This document shows positions 1 through 13,766 of a stretch of DNA of 64,000 bases, piece after piece. Numbering within the stretch: the stretch's first letter is position 1; the number at the start of each line of letters is the position of its first letter. Under the pieces are notes generated by a model that saw nothing but the letters and a program-made list of their open reading frames with translations, was not told the DNA's origin and ran no database searches. A program made the translations under genes and the position numbers. The DNA comes from Mucidula mucida (taxonomy: Eukaryota; Basidiomycota; Agaricomycetes; Agaricales; Physalacriaceae): contig JADNYV010000001.1 in assembly GCA_015501055.1 (NCBI GenBank), forward strand, positions 1,488,001 through 1,552,000, written 5' to 3'.

Positions 1-2179
1 TTCTACTGGGCCTTTGTCTCGGAGCGTCCACAAAACGAGCCTTTCCCTTTCCGCAAAAGCGAATCATACATTCCCCGTTACCACGCGCACAGTAACAGCT
101 GGCAGCGGTGGGGGTACCTCGGCTTTATCCTCAAGTGGGGTCTTTTGGGTCTTACTGTCGCGATTCCAACTCTCCAGATCATTTGGAGGATCGCGCAGCG
201 GGAATTCGGCGTCATATACATGGTTGAATCGACAATGGAGATTGTGGTCTCTTCGCTGTTCATCCTCAAACTGTTCCTCAACATCTATCTTTCCACCGAG
301 CGTCCTTGGTGGCGGCCCCTTGTTTCTTACCTGGCGCCGATTGGGGCGTTATCAATCAGTCTAGGTCTAGGTGTTGGGCAGCTCATCTTTTGTGAGTCAA
401 TTCCTTACGGCTATTTACCCCGATTCTTGACGCATAGTCTAGTTGATTTATCTGACACGACTCTTGGCCACTTTCTGCAGGCCATCGAGCTGTACATTGC
501 GATTGTGTACATCCTTGTTATCGTTTTTCTACCGGTTCGACGGCCGATGAGGCCACCTCGGAGTCCAACCTTACCAATGCAAACCCAGGTAGGGCGGAAC
601 GAAAAGGAACAATATAGTGGACTCCCACGACCGGTCACAATGCCAGGACCTACTGAGCCTGGTGACGACCTACCCGAAATCGCCGTCGTAAATCGAAATC
701 CGAACCTTGTATTCGACATCAAACCTTACCGTCCACCGAGCATCGTCAAGCCGTATACGCCACCCAACGTGGCCGAGCCCGTCAACCGCGATTTAGAAAG
801 CGGGGACTACGTGATGTACGATGACGGTCCCGAAACCAACGACACCGATAGAAACCGTATTCAGATCATCACAACTCCCGCTGAGGATGATGATGCAGTT
901 GGAACTTCTACGGAGCAATCAAAACGCAGTACGAGTGTTTCATTCTCTTCGTATTATATGCAGGAGCAGGACAGGCCTCCCAGCATACCTCTGCTACCAC
1001 CGTCATTCAGCCGCCCAGGCAATGATTCCCCGGTTTATGGTCTAAACGGTATCATAGACGCTGGTAGTACGTCGCGTCCTGATTCTGGTGTCTCTTTCCA
1101 GCGTACCCTTGAGACGGGGACTGTTCGCAGCAGCGAAACTTCTTTTGACGAGCTTCTGCGCCAACAGAACGAGCTTGATAAAAGCATTGCAGCATTGCGC
1201 TTATTCTCGCCTGATCCATCCTCTGAATCATTTCCAAAAGCATCCGAGGCCGAGCCCTCAACGGCGGCTAGACGTCCTAGTCATCCGCTCAGCGTAGCAG
1301 CAAGCTCCTCAAGTGGGCTCAAGGCAGATTCTTCGTCGGCAAGGAGCGAGTTTTCATTGAGCGTGTTTCCGGAGCCCCCAGTACTGAACAGACCGGTGTC
1401 TTCTTTCGGCCTACTAGAACCGAGGACTACACCTCCCATCTCTCGTTTCATACCAGCCGACGTGTCAGCGACTCGTAAGGACAGTTTTGAAGTTCCGTCC
1501 ATACCCACTTCGCCACATTTATTTGGTCCTGGTCATGAACGATATGACTCTGGGGGTACTCAGTACGACGTCACATCGTTCATTGGCGGTCAGTCTCTTC
1601 ACTTTATAGCTTCTTCAAGCATCCATTGATCGTTATTCAGATCTCACTGACCCGGCTCTACGGGGACAGCGTCCCGGCAGTGTGTTCAAAGGAGCAGGAG
1701 CAGAGTTGAGTGATGTTGAATCTGGTGATGAAAGTCCCGTCATTGTCACCGCTACCTCCGCTTTGGCGCGGTCAGCAAATGCTGTCATTGTCGGCAGTGC
1801 CACACCGTCGTTGACTGCCTTACCACCAAGGCAGGATAGTCTTGAAGGTGAGAGCGAGAACGACAAGTCTACTCCCAGTCTTCGGCCGTTCCTGTTGGGC
1901 AACGTGACTTCGTCACCAGCAATTTCGTCGCCTCTTTCCGGCACACCGTTGTCTGCTCCATACATCTCTCGCAATTCACCTGCCATCGGTCCTCGACGCC
2001 CGATTCCAGGTAGAAGTGGTCTATCCGGGACATATCGTCCTCGATTAAAAATCAGTGCCCCGAGGAGGACGTCGGAAGGATTGTATACACCTGGCGCGTA
2101 CGAACGGCCACGGCCGCCTCCGCTGATCATCAGTGGAAATTCCCCAGAGCGTGCGTACAATGAGGACAGCAAAGGATAA
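1..2179 (+). CDS. Multi-span membrane protein, 5' partial
   Basis: The reading frame is open from the first base of the window, so the true start lies upstream. Exons are <1-1588 and 1641-2179; the 52-nt intron starts gtcagt and ends cgttattcag, and the phase carries over exactly. The visible 708 residues begin with about four hydrophobic segments (near nt 112-190, 232-288, 325-390 and 475-535), followed by a long cytosolic-looking tail rich in Ser, Pro and Thr with little predicted structure. The shape (membrane core plus disordered tail) resembles fungus-specific plasma-membrane proteins of unknown role. I do not recognise the family and assign no function. The tail continuing in frame across the intron supports the join. 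A 251-aa open frame on the opposite strand over the 3' end is a shadow. Confidence 0.75.
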
Positions 2180-2316
2180 TTCTGCACATCACCTTTAACC
2201 ACTACTTCGTTATATATTCTTATGTACTTGTATTTTCTGTTGTATTTTTGGAGTCCCGACGGTGACGTCAGTCGACGTGTTGCCATTGATCGAAATAGAG
2301 CTTTACCATATCCACC

Positions 2317-3129
2317 ATGTCGCAATTTCCAGACTACTACAAGCTCTTGAATATCTCTTCCAGTGCCACTCAGGATGAGATACGTCAAGCATACAAGAAA
2401 GAGTCGTTAAGGTTTGCTACTCAGGCCTATCCAAAGGCTCATTCTCACATTGGCCTTGTAGAACTCATCCTGACCGATTGGTGAATGCGACCTCTGCAGA
2501 GAAGAAACAAGCCACAGAGAAATTCCAGGTCGCTAGACACACCCTCTCCTGCAATTATCAAGCCTGACCACTGACGGTAGGCTGTCGCTGACGCCTATTA
2601 CGTTCTCTCCGATACTACGCGACGAAGGGAATACGACTCTCTGTATGCCTCTAGGTCGTCCAGAGATACTGATCCCTCGTCATCCACCGGTTTCTTTTCT
2701 CAATTCGCGGGAATGTTTTCTGGCAATGGTCCTGCTCCACAGCAACCGAATCCAGAAGGAGTGTTTGCCGATGTCTTTGAAGAGGTGAGCATACTACGTG
2801 TGGTTGCCATGATCCTGATTGTTGGTAGCTTTTACGCCCTGAAGTAGAACGAACAATGCCTTGGTGGACATATGTCGGTGCTGTATCTGGTGGCGGCCTA
2901 GGCTTTATCGTCGCCAATATACCTGGATTAATGCTCGGAGCTCTTGCTGGTAACCGTCTGGGGGCAGTCAGAGATGCGAAAGGGAAGAGTGTCGCTGCAG
3001 TGTTCAATGACCTCGCAGGCGACCAGAAGGCAGAGGTAAGGTCCATGATGAGATACTTTTGGGGACTTACATTTCATTATTCAGATTCTGCGCGCTTTGG
3101 CCATGAAAGTTCTAGGTTCAGCGTTGTAG
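2317..3129 (+). CDS. J-domain (DnaJ-like) co-chaperone
   Basis: Five exons: 2317-2411, 2462-2528, 2581-2784, 2829-3035, 3085-3129, giving 205 aa. The start is the only ATG in a good context ahead of the domain. The J domain begins at about residue 5 (YYKLLN) and carries the diagnostic HPD tripeptide at residues 34-36, which is formed across the first intron junction (TH|PDR region), so the splice is strongly supported. J proteins stimulate the ATPase of Hsp70 partners through HPD. After a Ser/Gly/Pro-rich linker comes a glycine-rich hydrophobic stretch (GGGLGFIVANIPGL) that may insert in or pack against a membrane. The protein has no zinc finger and no typical C-terminal substrate domain, so it is a class III J protein. 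Its Hsp70 partner and location cannot be told from sequence. Confidence 0.85.
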
Positions 3130-3355
3130 AACAGGTGCATTTTTGCTCAAGATCTTGGAACTATTTGTAGTGTTAGGTATGTGTATGTATACAGTATTAT
3201 GCCTCCAGCCTTTTTCACAGTAATACATGTTTGTGACGAAGATAAATGATCATCGAATCCAGCCCAACAAGTTCTGAATACACAAATAATATACGATCAT
3301 AGTGTACAGTAAGTAACCAGCAAATATGTAAGAAAATACAAAGGCAAAGAACTGT

Positions 3356-6300
3356 TCATGCACCCAGGTCAGCGTCGCCAGTAGCCTTCCTCCTACCGCC
3401 GGGCTTACGCCCACCACGAGTGGAAGGCTTTCGCTTCTTACCCCGTGTACTCGAAACGACTGCCTCTTCCGATGGTGTTCCAAAGTCGCCATGTTGTGCA
3501 GCCACGGTATTGGAGACTGTATGACCGAAAAAGTCATCGCCCTCCTCGTCCCAAAGATCACGATCTGCTAAGCCTGAGCCGTTTGATCTGTTGTTGGACG
3601 ATAAGTCCGCGGTCGACGACCCCTTCATGTCTCCGAGTTGGTCGTCATTGAGCAACAATTGTACAATCTCGCTTGGCTTGGCCACATCCGTAAGGTTCTT
3701 GTTTCCGACGACGATGTCTTGAACCTGGGCAGAAGAAGTCAGAATGACTTTAACATGGAACAATATCAACCACCAACATCTTTCTTAACGCGAGCAAGCT
3801 GTATGATCCGCTCGTCGATGGTTCCTTTTGTAATGAGGCGGTAGACAGTAACTTGACGTGTTTGGCCCAGACGATGGGCCCGATCCATGGCTTGGGCGTC
3901 GTTGGAAGGATTCCAGTCGTGGTCGTAGAAGACCACAGTATCTGCCGCTGTCAAGTTGATACCTAGACCACCCGCGCGCGTGCTCAACAAGAAGACAAAG
4001 ATATCAGGCCTGCAGCGTATACGAATGAGACAGAGATAACAATGAACGTGTATGGAAGCGTACTTGGTTTGCCAATCAATAACCATGTCACGTCGATCTT
4101 CCAACTTGGAAGAACCGTCCAGCCGTAGGTATTTGTACTGACGATAGATTAGATACTCTTCCATGAGATCCATCATCCGCGTCATTTGGAAGTAAACGAG
4201 GACACGATGATCGCCAGATTTCAGCTCTTGAAGGAGAGTGTCAAGACGCGCTAGTTTGGCAGAGTCGTAAATAAGCCTCTTGGCTTCCGGAACTTGCATG
4301 GGTGATGCCGAGATCTGATCAGCCGGTGAATTCGCGAGTAATCCGTTGACGGGGAGGCCGGGATAATGATCATTGTAGACTGGGGCACAACCAGGTCTAT
4401 CTCTGAGTGAAGCAGGAGCGCCATATAAGGCCAGGCATTCCGAGGAACCTTCTAGTGTGCGTGTGTGCACCTGCATAAACGGACGATCTGCTGTGTTGAA
4501 AGAGATGGGTGGAGCTACAACGTCAGGGATATACCACTTCATGTCATGGCGCGAAAGGATGCTGTCTCTCCAGACGCCGGAAGTTATTGAACAAAGATCC
4601 GGAAGGCCGTCAATAACAGGCAGTCGAGGAATTTTAGAAGAAAGATCCATCTCCCATGGTGAACGGGGAGAGCAGGCAGAAAAATCAGGCTCACTAAATT
4701 TGACGATTAGACTAGTAGAAGATCATCGCAGAGTTTTCACACGCACGAGTAGAACGGTCCGTCCTCAAAAGTCAAACGCTCGTCTTCTACCGCTAGAAGC
4801 CTCCGCTTCAAAAGGGGCGATACATGCAAAGAATGGGCTTCCTGGGGAGAGACCCCGAGAATGCGGAGGAAGGAGAATGACGCTGACACTATGAGACAGA
4901 TTAGACTTCAGGACTCATTACCAAGTCCGGAACGGTACCTTCGCTTTCGTACAGAGAGCGGTGTATCCATTCTGTAGACCAGATGTTCATCATCTTGGAG
5001 AGACAAGTATTTCGAGTAAAACCGGTGCGGTTGATGGACTCGTCGTCCTGTGTCAATAGGGCGGGTATCGAAAATTCGATGGGATTCCGAGTGGAATAAG
5101 GGAGATGCACGAAGTCGCCTTCACGCGGCCCAGGACGTCCAAATTGGGAGAAGGCGAAAGGCGCGACAACGTCTGCTCGTTCGAAAAGTTCGGGATGATT
5201 GCATACCTGAAAACGAATTGAGCGTTATTTTCAGTGAGTTGCATGTTACTGACCTTCCGAAATTGCATGACAAGGTTCATAAGTGTTCTGGCAGATTCGG
5301 CATCACCAATATTCGCAGCTTTCGCGAGAAGATCAGCTACAGAGATCTTGGACAGAAGAGCCTTGTAAAGCGCCCTCTGTCTGGCACTGAGCGACACAAA
5401 TATATCTATCTCAATCTACGGGGACAGAGAGAACCGTGAGTAAGAGACTGTAAGCTTGACTCATTGGCATTACCTTCTCACTCAACTCGTTCTGGACGTG
5501 CTTCTTGACTCGTCGTAACATAAACGGTTTGAGAATCATGTGTAGACGTCGTAGTTGATGCTCGCTGAGCTTGCTGCCCTTGTTGTCCGCTGCGGCATTC
5601 TCAATATCCTTGGAAAACCACTCGTTGAATTCGTCATGCGAATCGAACAAGCTCGGCATGATGAAGTGAAGGAGTGCCCATAGTTCTGTTTGCCAGACGT
5701 TGAGAAAAAAACAGACATAACAAGGTATACACACCTTGCATCGAGTTTTGAATCGGTGTACCAGTTAACAAGAGCCTGTTTCGACAATGGAACCCAAGCA
5801 GGTTTTCCAACGGACACTGGCAGAGTTCTTGATGTTCTGAGCTTCATCGAGTATCATGTACTGCCATTTGACGCGCTGGAAATATTGTTGGTCTTGCGTC
5901 ACCTGAAAAGCAATGAGGGTGAGGCAGAATGTCAAAGCAATGCTCACAAGTTGATAACTCGTGATGAGAACGTGGAAAGGCGCGTCCTGATTGTAACTAA
6001 TCTCCTTCTTACTCCAGAATTTGCGAAGCGTAGCGCGATCCTTGACGTTACCCCAATATGGCAGCGCTTTCAGATTGGGCACGAAACGAGTAAGTTCTTG
6101 TTGCCAGTTATGAAGGGTGGACGCGGGAGCGACAACAAGAAATGGTCCCCATATGTCATGCGTTTCAGCCAGGTATGACAAAAGAGAGATGGATTGTACT
6201 GTCTACGAGAGCATCAGTCCCGCAGAGGCCAAGAAACAAGACAAATACCTTTCCAAGGCCCATTTCATCTGCAAGAATGCCGTTGATGCCTTGCTCATAT

Positions 6301-8899
6301 AATGTAGCCAGCCAATTCAGTCCCTTTAGCTGGTACTCTTTCAACTGGGCTGTCAGCATTTTTGGTTGTCCAATGGTAAGAGGACCATTTAATGACGTCG
6401 GGTTCTGGAAATTCAACTCGTCCGAGTCGACTGTAACACTCAGTCTGTGATGAACATCTGACAAGAAGAAGACGTACGGTCCACAAGAGGAGCTCCATTC
6501 ACCGCAGGTGACGGTTCACCTTCCGCGGAAGCTGACGCTGAATTTTCGCGCTCCTTCGGTGTTTGTGCCTTGGCTTCGTTGTTCTTCCGTTCCAATGCAG
6601 CTTGTTCGTCGAACTCCTGAGCTTTCTGCTTAGCCATCGCGATTGCCTCTTGAGCATTATGTCTGGCATGGCGATACAGGTTGGACTTGTCCTCTGCGAA
6701 ATTGCTCAGGACTCGACGCAGAGAGTCTAATTCTGAAGCGTACCATCGTCAAAGTTGATATCCGTAAGAGCGTCAGGATGGCTATCTTCCAATTCAGCGC
6801 CCGCTGGCACCTCAGCTGAAGCCTCGGCGTCACCCTCCATTTCAGAGGCTGCAAAACCATCAGCACTCATTTATATTAGTAACTTGTCAGAAAGCGACGA
6901 ACTCTTGAGCTTGTTCCCGACGAAATGACTGTAGAGCTCGGTTTGACTGATTAGAAATTCGAGCTTCCTAGCCTGCCGTGCTGCTTCGCGCTTTTCTTCC
7001 TCAGCCTTCATGCGGTCCATCGCCTCCTTGTGTTCTCGCTTCCTGACGTCGCGTTCTTCGCGCTCGTTCTTCTTCCAGAACACTTGCATCTCGCGCATGA
7101 GTCGTTTAGCCTTGGCTTGTGTATCCTTAACCATCTTTGGTGTCTTGCTAAATGGCTTTCGGGCTTGGATAGACACTAGTTTAGCTATCCGCTCTGCCTG
7201 TTGTACTTTAGCCTGATGCCCAAGCGCATGGTATTTATACACCTAGAAGATATTGAGGACGCGTGGAAAAGCGAAAGAATGCTACCGACCTTGGCGACAT
7301 CACGACGAGCAATAGTGGACCATACTTTTCGCTGTTGTTCCTCTAACGTTTTCACACGTTTCATCATCCCAGCATCGTCTAACCTTTTAGCACGTTTGAG
7401 AGGGGCAACATCTTCATCTAAATCAAAGATAACTGTGGATGTATTGGTAGGGGCGGGGGAAGCTGCGCGAGACAATGACATTGACGGAGTGATATCTCCA
7501 GCCACTGATGCCGCCTGAGAAGGTGGTTCCATGAGACCCTCCATCGGCAATGGTGCTGACAGGCTAGCGACGGGCGCCTTTTTCCGTGGTCCGGGTTTCT
7601 TGCGAGTAGGTTTCGCCGCATCCTGCGGGGTATCGGGATCAAGAATTGCCTTGGCTTTCCCCTTCCCTTTCGACGTGGCCTTAGAGGGACTAGGTCCCCT
7701 CGAAGAAGAAGGATCTAACGCCAGGGAGTTGTCTAATGCATCGCCAGCGTCTCCAGTTTTTGAATCAAGCCTCCGTTTCTTGACAGCTGGACCTTTCTTT
7801 TTCGGCAAAGGTTCGTCCACTCCGCTACTGATATCAGAGTTTACCTCTGAGGCAGACCGTTTTTTCTTAGAAGAGCGTTTCGATTTAGTAGCGGTGATAG
7901 TCGGTGGTGGAGGAGGTTCAGGGAATTGACCGACGCTCATGTCGTCCTCTGGTCCCATATCCGGATCGTCCGGAACGTCTGGATATTCATAGCCGTTGAA
8001 CGAAGGACTGTCGTTGGGACCAAGAAGAGGGGATGCAGGGGGAAGCGGGATCTTGACGATTTTACGCGAATAGTAATGAGACATTTCCTCTGCAGTCTTC
8101 GCGGTTCGTTCCTGCGTTAAATGCATTGTGAATGACAGCATAGACACGGAGCAGTCAACAAACTCACCCGGGTGTTCTCATGGAACCAACTCTCGACCTG
8201 CTTGAAGCGTCGCTGGGTCTCCTGGGCATATTCAATCAACTCTACTTTCCAAATTTCCTCACAATCCTCAAGATCGGACGATGCAAGCCTAGCCTCTTCC
8301 TCCGCGGATAGCCTGGGAGGGGGCGGGTATTGCTCTTGAAAGAAGTGGTGTATTGGGGTTCCTTGGTGGAGAATTCCATCGGGTGGCATTTCCGGAGCAG
8401 ACACTCGCTGTAACAGTAAGCGCCGAACATGATGTGGTATAGAGCAATGGCATACGTGTATATGATCCTGAGTTCCGTCTCCATTGTCCGATTTGTGACG
8501 CTTGCGCGGCCCAGGTATATCCCCGCCATTGTCGGCGCCAGCAACTTGTACTTGAATGAAGGATGTTGGTGAAACAGCCTGACGCATGTCACGCTCGTCT
8601 GAACGCGAACCACTGGGATGGGGCGATGCACCGTTAGTCTGAGAGGAGCTCCCTGAGTAGTGTTCCCAAACACCGACACCATGTTGTGCATTCCGAGAGT
8701 GGCTCTGCTCCCGAACGGCCGCACTTCGATAATGCTCTGCGACGTGTGACTGTGATCGGGGCGACGCATTTAAGAACATGGCTGGGGAAGGGACATCACG
8801 TTGGACGATGTCTATGGGAAGCGTGCGCGGCGTTGTGTATGACGAGCGCGCTGACAGAGCTGGCGACGGCTCGTCGTTGAGTATCCGGCTCAGTGACAT
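3356..8899 (-). CDS. INO80: INO80 chromatin-remodelling ATPase (one-base frameshift)
   Basis: Sixteen exons, 5' to 3': 8899-8456, 8407-8168, 8111-7290, 7242-6903, 6848-6744, 6693-6478, 6430-6249, 6202-5948, 5902-5735, 5685-5474, 5415-5254, 5206-4939, 4888-4747, 4693-4064, 4009-3778, 3724-3356, for about 1595 aa. A disordered N terminus is followed by the DBINO domain (about residues 490-620, [17 protein letters not shown]), Walker A DEMGLGK (about 783), DEAQ (about 886), LTGTPIQN (about 915) and the C-terminal helicase half with [11 protein letters not shown] and [19 protein letters not shown] marks Ino80 rather than Swr1 or Snf2. It is the catalytic subunit of the nucleosome-sliding INO80 complex. 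All junction phases agree except in exon 9: near 5801 the frame needs one extra base between RWKT and the LTGTPIQN motif. The exon 13 acceptor could lie 6 nt further on. Confidence 0.9.
8408..8455 (-). other. Stopless 48-nt first intron of INO80
   Basis: The segment reads GTATGC..TTACAG on the minus strand, is 48 nt long, a multiple of three, and contains no stop in the coding frame. Retention would add 16 residues to the N-terminal region without breaking the frame. I treat it as an intron because of its length and its ends, but coding use cannot be excluded. Confidence 0.55.
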
Positions 8900-9501
8900 T
8901 GTGTATAGCAGAAATACGACAGATGCCGAGTAGTATCGGTGCGGATAGTGAGCTATGCAATGCTCGAGGCGACGTTCGAGTGTCGCGGCCTCGTGGGAGT
9001 ACAACCGAACGGCTGCAGCAGCACGTCAATTAGTGAGGGGGCTGCCCAAAAAAGGCCGCAATGACAAGCCACAGATCTCGTGAATGTCGCTGTGAGGAAC
9101 CGTGCTGTGAAGGAGAGAAAAGATTGGCGGAGGTGTCTTACTTAACGGGTGACCTGGGGTGATCAGAGAGCCCGTCTCTTCGAATGCCATTGCATTCGCT
9201 CGTTTGATTGCTTGACCAAATAGGGACAGCTGTATCTGACTTGACCTATCTGGGCAAAACCTTCCATCTCAGGACGTCGATTACAACGTCGCAAAAAATT
9301 TCGTCAGGAAACCAAACAATAGCTTCCTCAATCTAGATATTCTAAGAAAACAATTCATAGATGCCCTTTAAAACTAGTCTCTTCTTCCTCCCAGATCCCA
9401 ACATTCGTATTAGTGCACACCAGGTGCCAGTTTTACTTCCGGGGTCCGTCTTATCAAATCGAACAGTCCACTGAAACACCATTTGGGTATGTAAGTAGAC
9501 A
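8900..9501. other. Intergenic, INO80 5' side to fumarase 3' side
   Basis: About 600 bases between the INO80 start and the fumarase stop, both genes on the minus strand. It should hold the INO80 promoter and the fumarase terminator. Only short unsupported open frames are present; I see no recognisable gene or repeat. Confidence 0.5.
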
Positions 9502-11533
<2,032 letters not shown>

Positions 11534-11906
11534 ATTAGCAAGGCAGAGGCAGCAGTGTGTGGTATATAGAGAATAGGAATGCAAGTTGCAAGTCGAAGGA
11601 AGAACGATGTCGGCAAATTACGGCGGATTCCGGGGCTGGGAATTGCGGCAGGCACCGATAACCCTTCGCGTCCCGATGCCATCTGCGCATACATTTTAAC
11701 GACGAGCAGGACGCGCAATGGCGTTTCTCTCTTTACCCTTCCTTCCGGCAAACGTCTATTAGTTGTCACGCCAATTTCACCCAATTTCTGAATTTCACGC
11801 CTACAGACGGCTATCATGTGAATCCGCACCCCACACCCGGTAATGTAATTCAGAAGAACTTGTCTCCTGCTGTCACCTTGTCTGCTACCTCATTCTCAAT
11901 CTCATA
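11534..11906. promoter_or_regulatory. Shared divergent promoter region, FUM1 and PEX11
   Basis: About 370 bases between two divergent starts. It must carry the promoters of both a mitochondrial and a peroxisomal gene. I see no clear TATA box or named motif; small open frames on both strands lack support. Confidence 0.45.
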
Positions 11907-12887
11907 ATGTCCCAACTCGTATTCCATCCTGTGGTCAATGACTCGCTCGCTTTCAGTAGCACTACTCTTGGTCGGGATAAAGCTTACCGTTCATTCAATA
12001 CTTTGCCAGGTTCTACGCCTGGTATTTATTGTCTAGAGGCGACAAGGAAGCCGCCGCTCCATGGAACGCGCTCAAATCTCACATTGGGACAGCTCGCAAG
12101 CGTACGCCACCCTCTTGCTCTAAAAATACCTGTCTATAACCGCATCCCCTAGTGCTTCGCCTGGGCAAACCGATGGAGCATTTGCAAGCTGCTTTGCGCG
12201 CCATGATGGCCGCTTCCTCCCCTCCGGAAGGATAACAACTATCGCACGCCAACTAGCTTACTTTGGTTACCTGGCACTTGACGTTTTGGTTTGGGTAACG
12301 GTCGTCCGCTGCGTTCCGACGGCATCCGCTCACTCTTCTGCAGTCGAACAACGTCAAATTCACCAGGTTTACTCCTGAAACTGCTCAAAAGATTCAAAAG
12401 TTTTCCAACCGTTTCTGGGTAATCGGTATTTTCTTCAGTCTTTTGAATGGCGTTGCCAAGGTATGCCATCTATGTTCGTCTTTATGACGCTGTTGAACGA
12501 GTGCGCTGTAGAACGTTCGTCTTCACAAGGAACTCCTCCAACTCAAGTCCAGTGCTACCGAGAAGGATCTAGGTTCTGAGAATGAGCGCAAAGTGAAGGC
12601 CGCAAGTCTCAAGGCGTATGTCCATCTCTCAATTCGCGTCATGCTACCTGCTAATTCGCAATAGTGCTCGCGCCGCAACTCTCCATCAGTTTACTATTGA
12701 TGCCCTGGACATCTGGATTCCTGCTACTGGTCTTGGGCTTACAAACATCAATGATGGTGTTTTGGGCATCTTTGGGTATCCTCTGCACCACCATTTCTTT
12801 AAAATTCACTGACCACACCCTAACAGGCTGATAACCTCATTATTGGCGGCTCAAAAGCATTGGCAGTCGGTTACTGGAAAGAAATGA
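11907..12887 (+). CDS. PEX11: Peroxin PEX11 (two one-base frameshifts)
   Basis: Exons 11907-12101, 12153-12294, 12344-12460, 12512-12615, 12665-12775, 12827-12887, about 243 aa once both breaks are bridged. PEX11 is a peroxisomal membrane protein that elongates and divides peroxisomes. The family pattern is clear: KAYR, then QYFARFYAWYLLSRGD, ARKLLRLGKPMEHLQAAL, SNRFWVIGIFFSLLNG, and a hydrophobic C-terminal segment. Exon 1 loses its frame at about 11993 (after KAYRS) and exon 2 at about 12230 (after SSPPEG, where GGA TAA gives a stop). In each exon the length is exactly one base short of what the flanking junction phases require. All other junctions agree. The alternative, a pseudogene, is less likely given how well the rest is preserved. 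Confidence 0.85.
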
Positions 12888-13766
12888 TTGCGAGATGAGC
12901 GTAGGCGCACATATCATTACACGTTATGTATTGTTTTGGCTTTGCTGCAATCAAGGCGTTATGGACTAAGTCGTGCAGATTACAGCGCGTTTCGAAGGCA
13001 TGTAAGAAGAACGCTGACGCGTGTGAGCCAGTACAGTAGCTCGAGTCAGAATCAAGTCATATAAACGGCTGAAGCGATATAGGCCGTAGTAGATCTCATT
13101 GCTTGATACACGTCCTCGTTGAAGATTTTGACGCGTTCTTATCTGAGCTACTCGATCTCCCAGAGGTTCCGTTTGAGAGTAACACCTCTCTGTGAACTAG
13201 TTGGTCGGAGTTGACAGAAATTAAGAACTATATGTACTATTAGTGTGTTGCGATGGGGGCACACCTCCGTAGATATGATATGGCTATGGTGTTGTGGACG
13301 TCTGATCCGTCTCGTCGAATCTTTGCCGTTTCTCTGCCTGCGTCGCGTTACGCATTTTAAGATATTCTCCTCGGATGATTTCCATAGATTCTGGCCCCGT
13401 GCTACAGCAAATAAATTCACCAAAACAGGCCGTCAAGAGACCAACAGACTGACTATTGAATCATGCACTTTTCCACGACTCGAAGCTTGTCTTTACAAGC
13501 CCATGCGACAGAGATGAGGCGTCCCGACATGCAGTCGGCAAACTCTGGGTTATAGCACTGAATGGAGAATATGAGGAATGAATGAAGGAGCCGCACCTTT
13601 GACAACTGGGTCACATTTCTTGAGTGCGTAGCTTTTGGTTGCCTTGAGTAAGTTGTCCTCTTCTCGACGAGAAAGGGAGTTCATTGTAGTTCTGATCAAG
13701 GACTGCCGTGACGCCGAGAGCGATGTGATGCCACTGTGTTTGCCCGTTTTGTCAGCGACCACCACT
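12888..13766. other. Intergenic, PEX11 to lipoyl synthase
   Basis: About 880 bases. Open frames of up to about 90 aa occur on both strands but show no familiar motif or family-like splice pattern. It probably holds the PEX11 3' end and the LIP5 promoter. I see nothing else. Confidence 0.4.

Noticed and set aside
1633..2388. 251-aa open frame on the minus strand
   Set aside because: Fully antisense to the spliced tail of the membrane protein, no motif, and low-complexity composition explains it.
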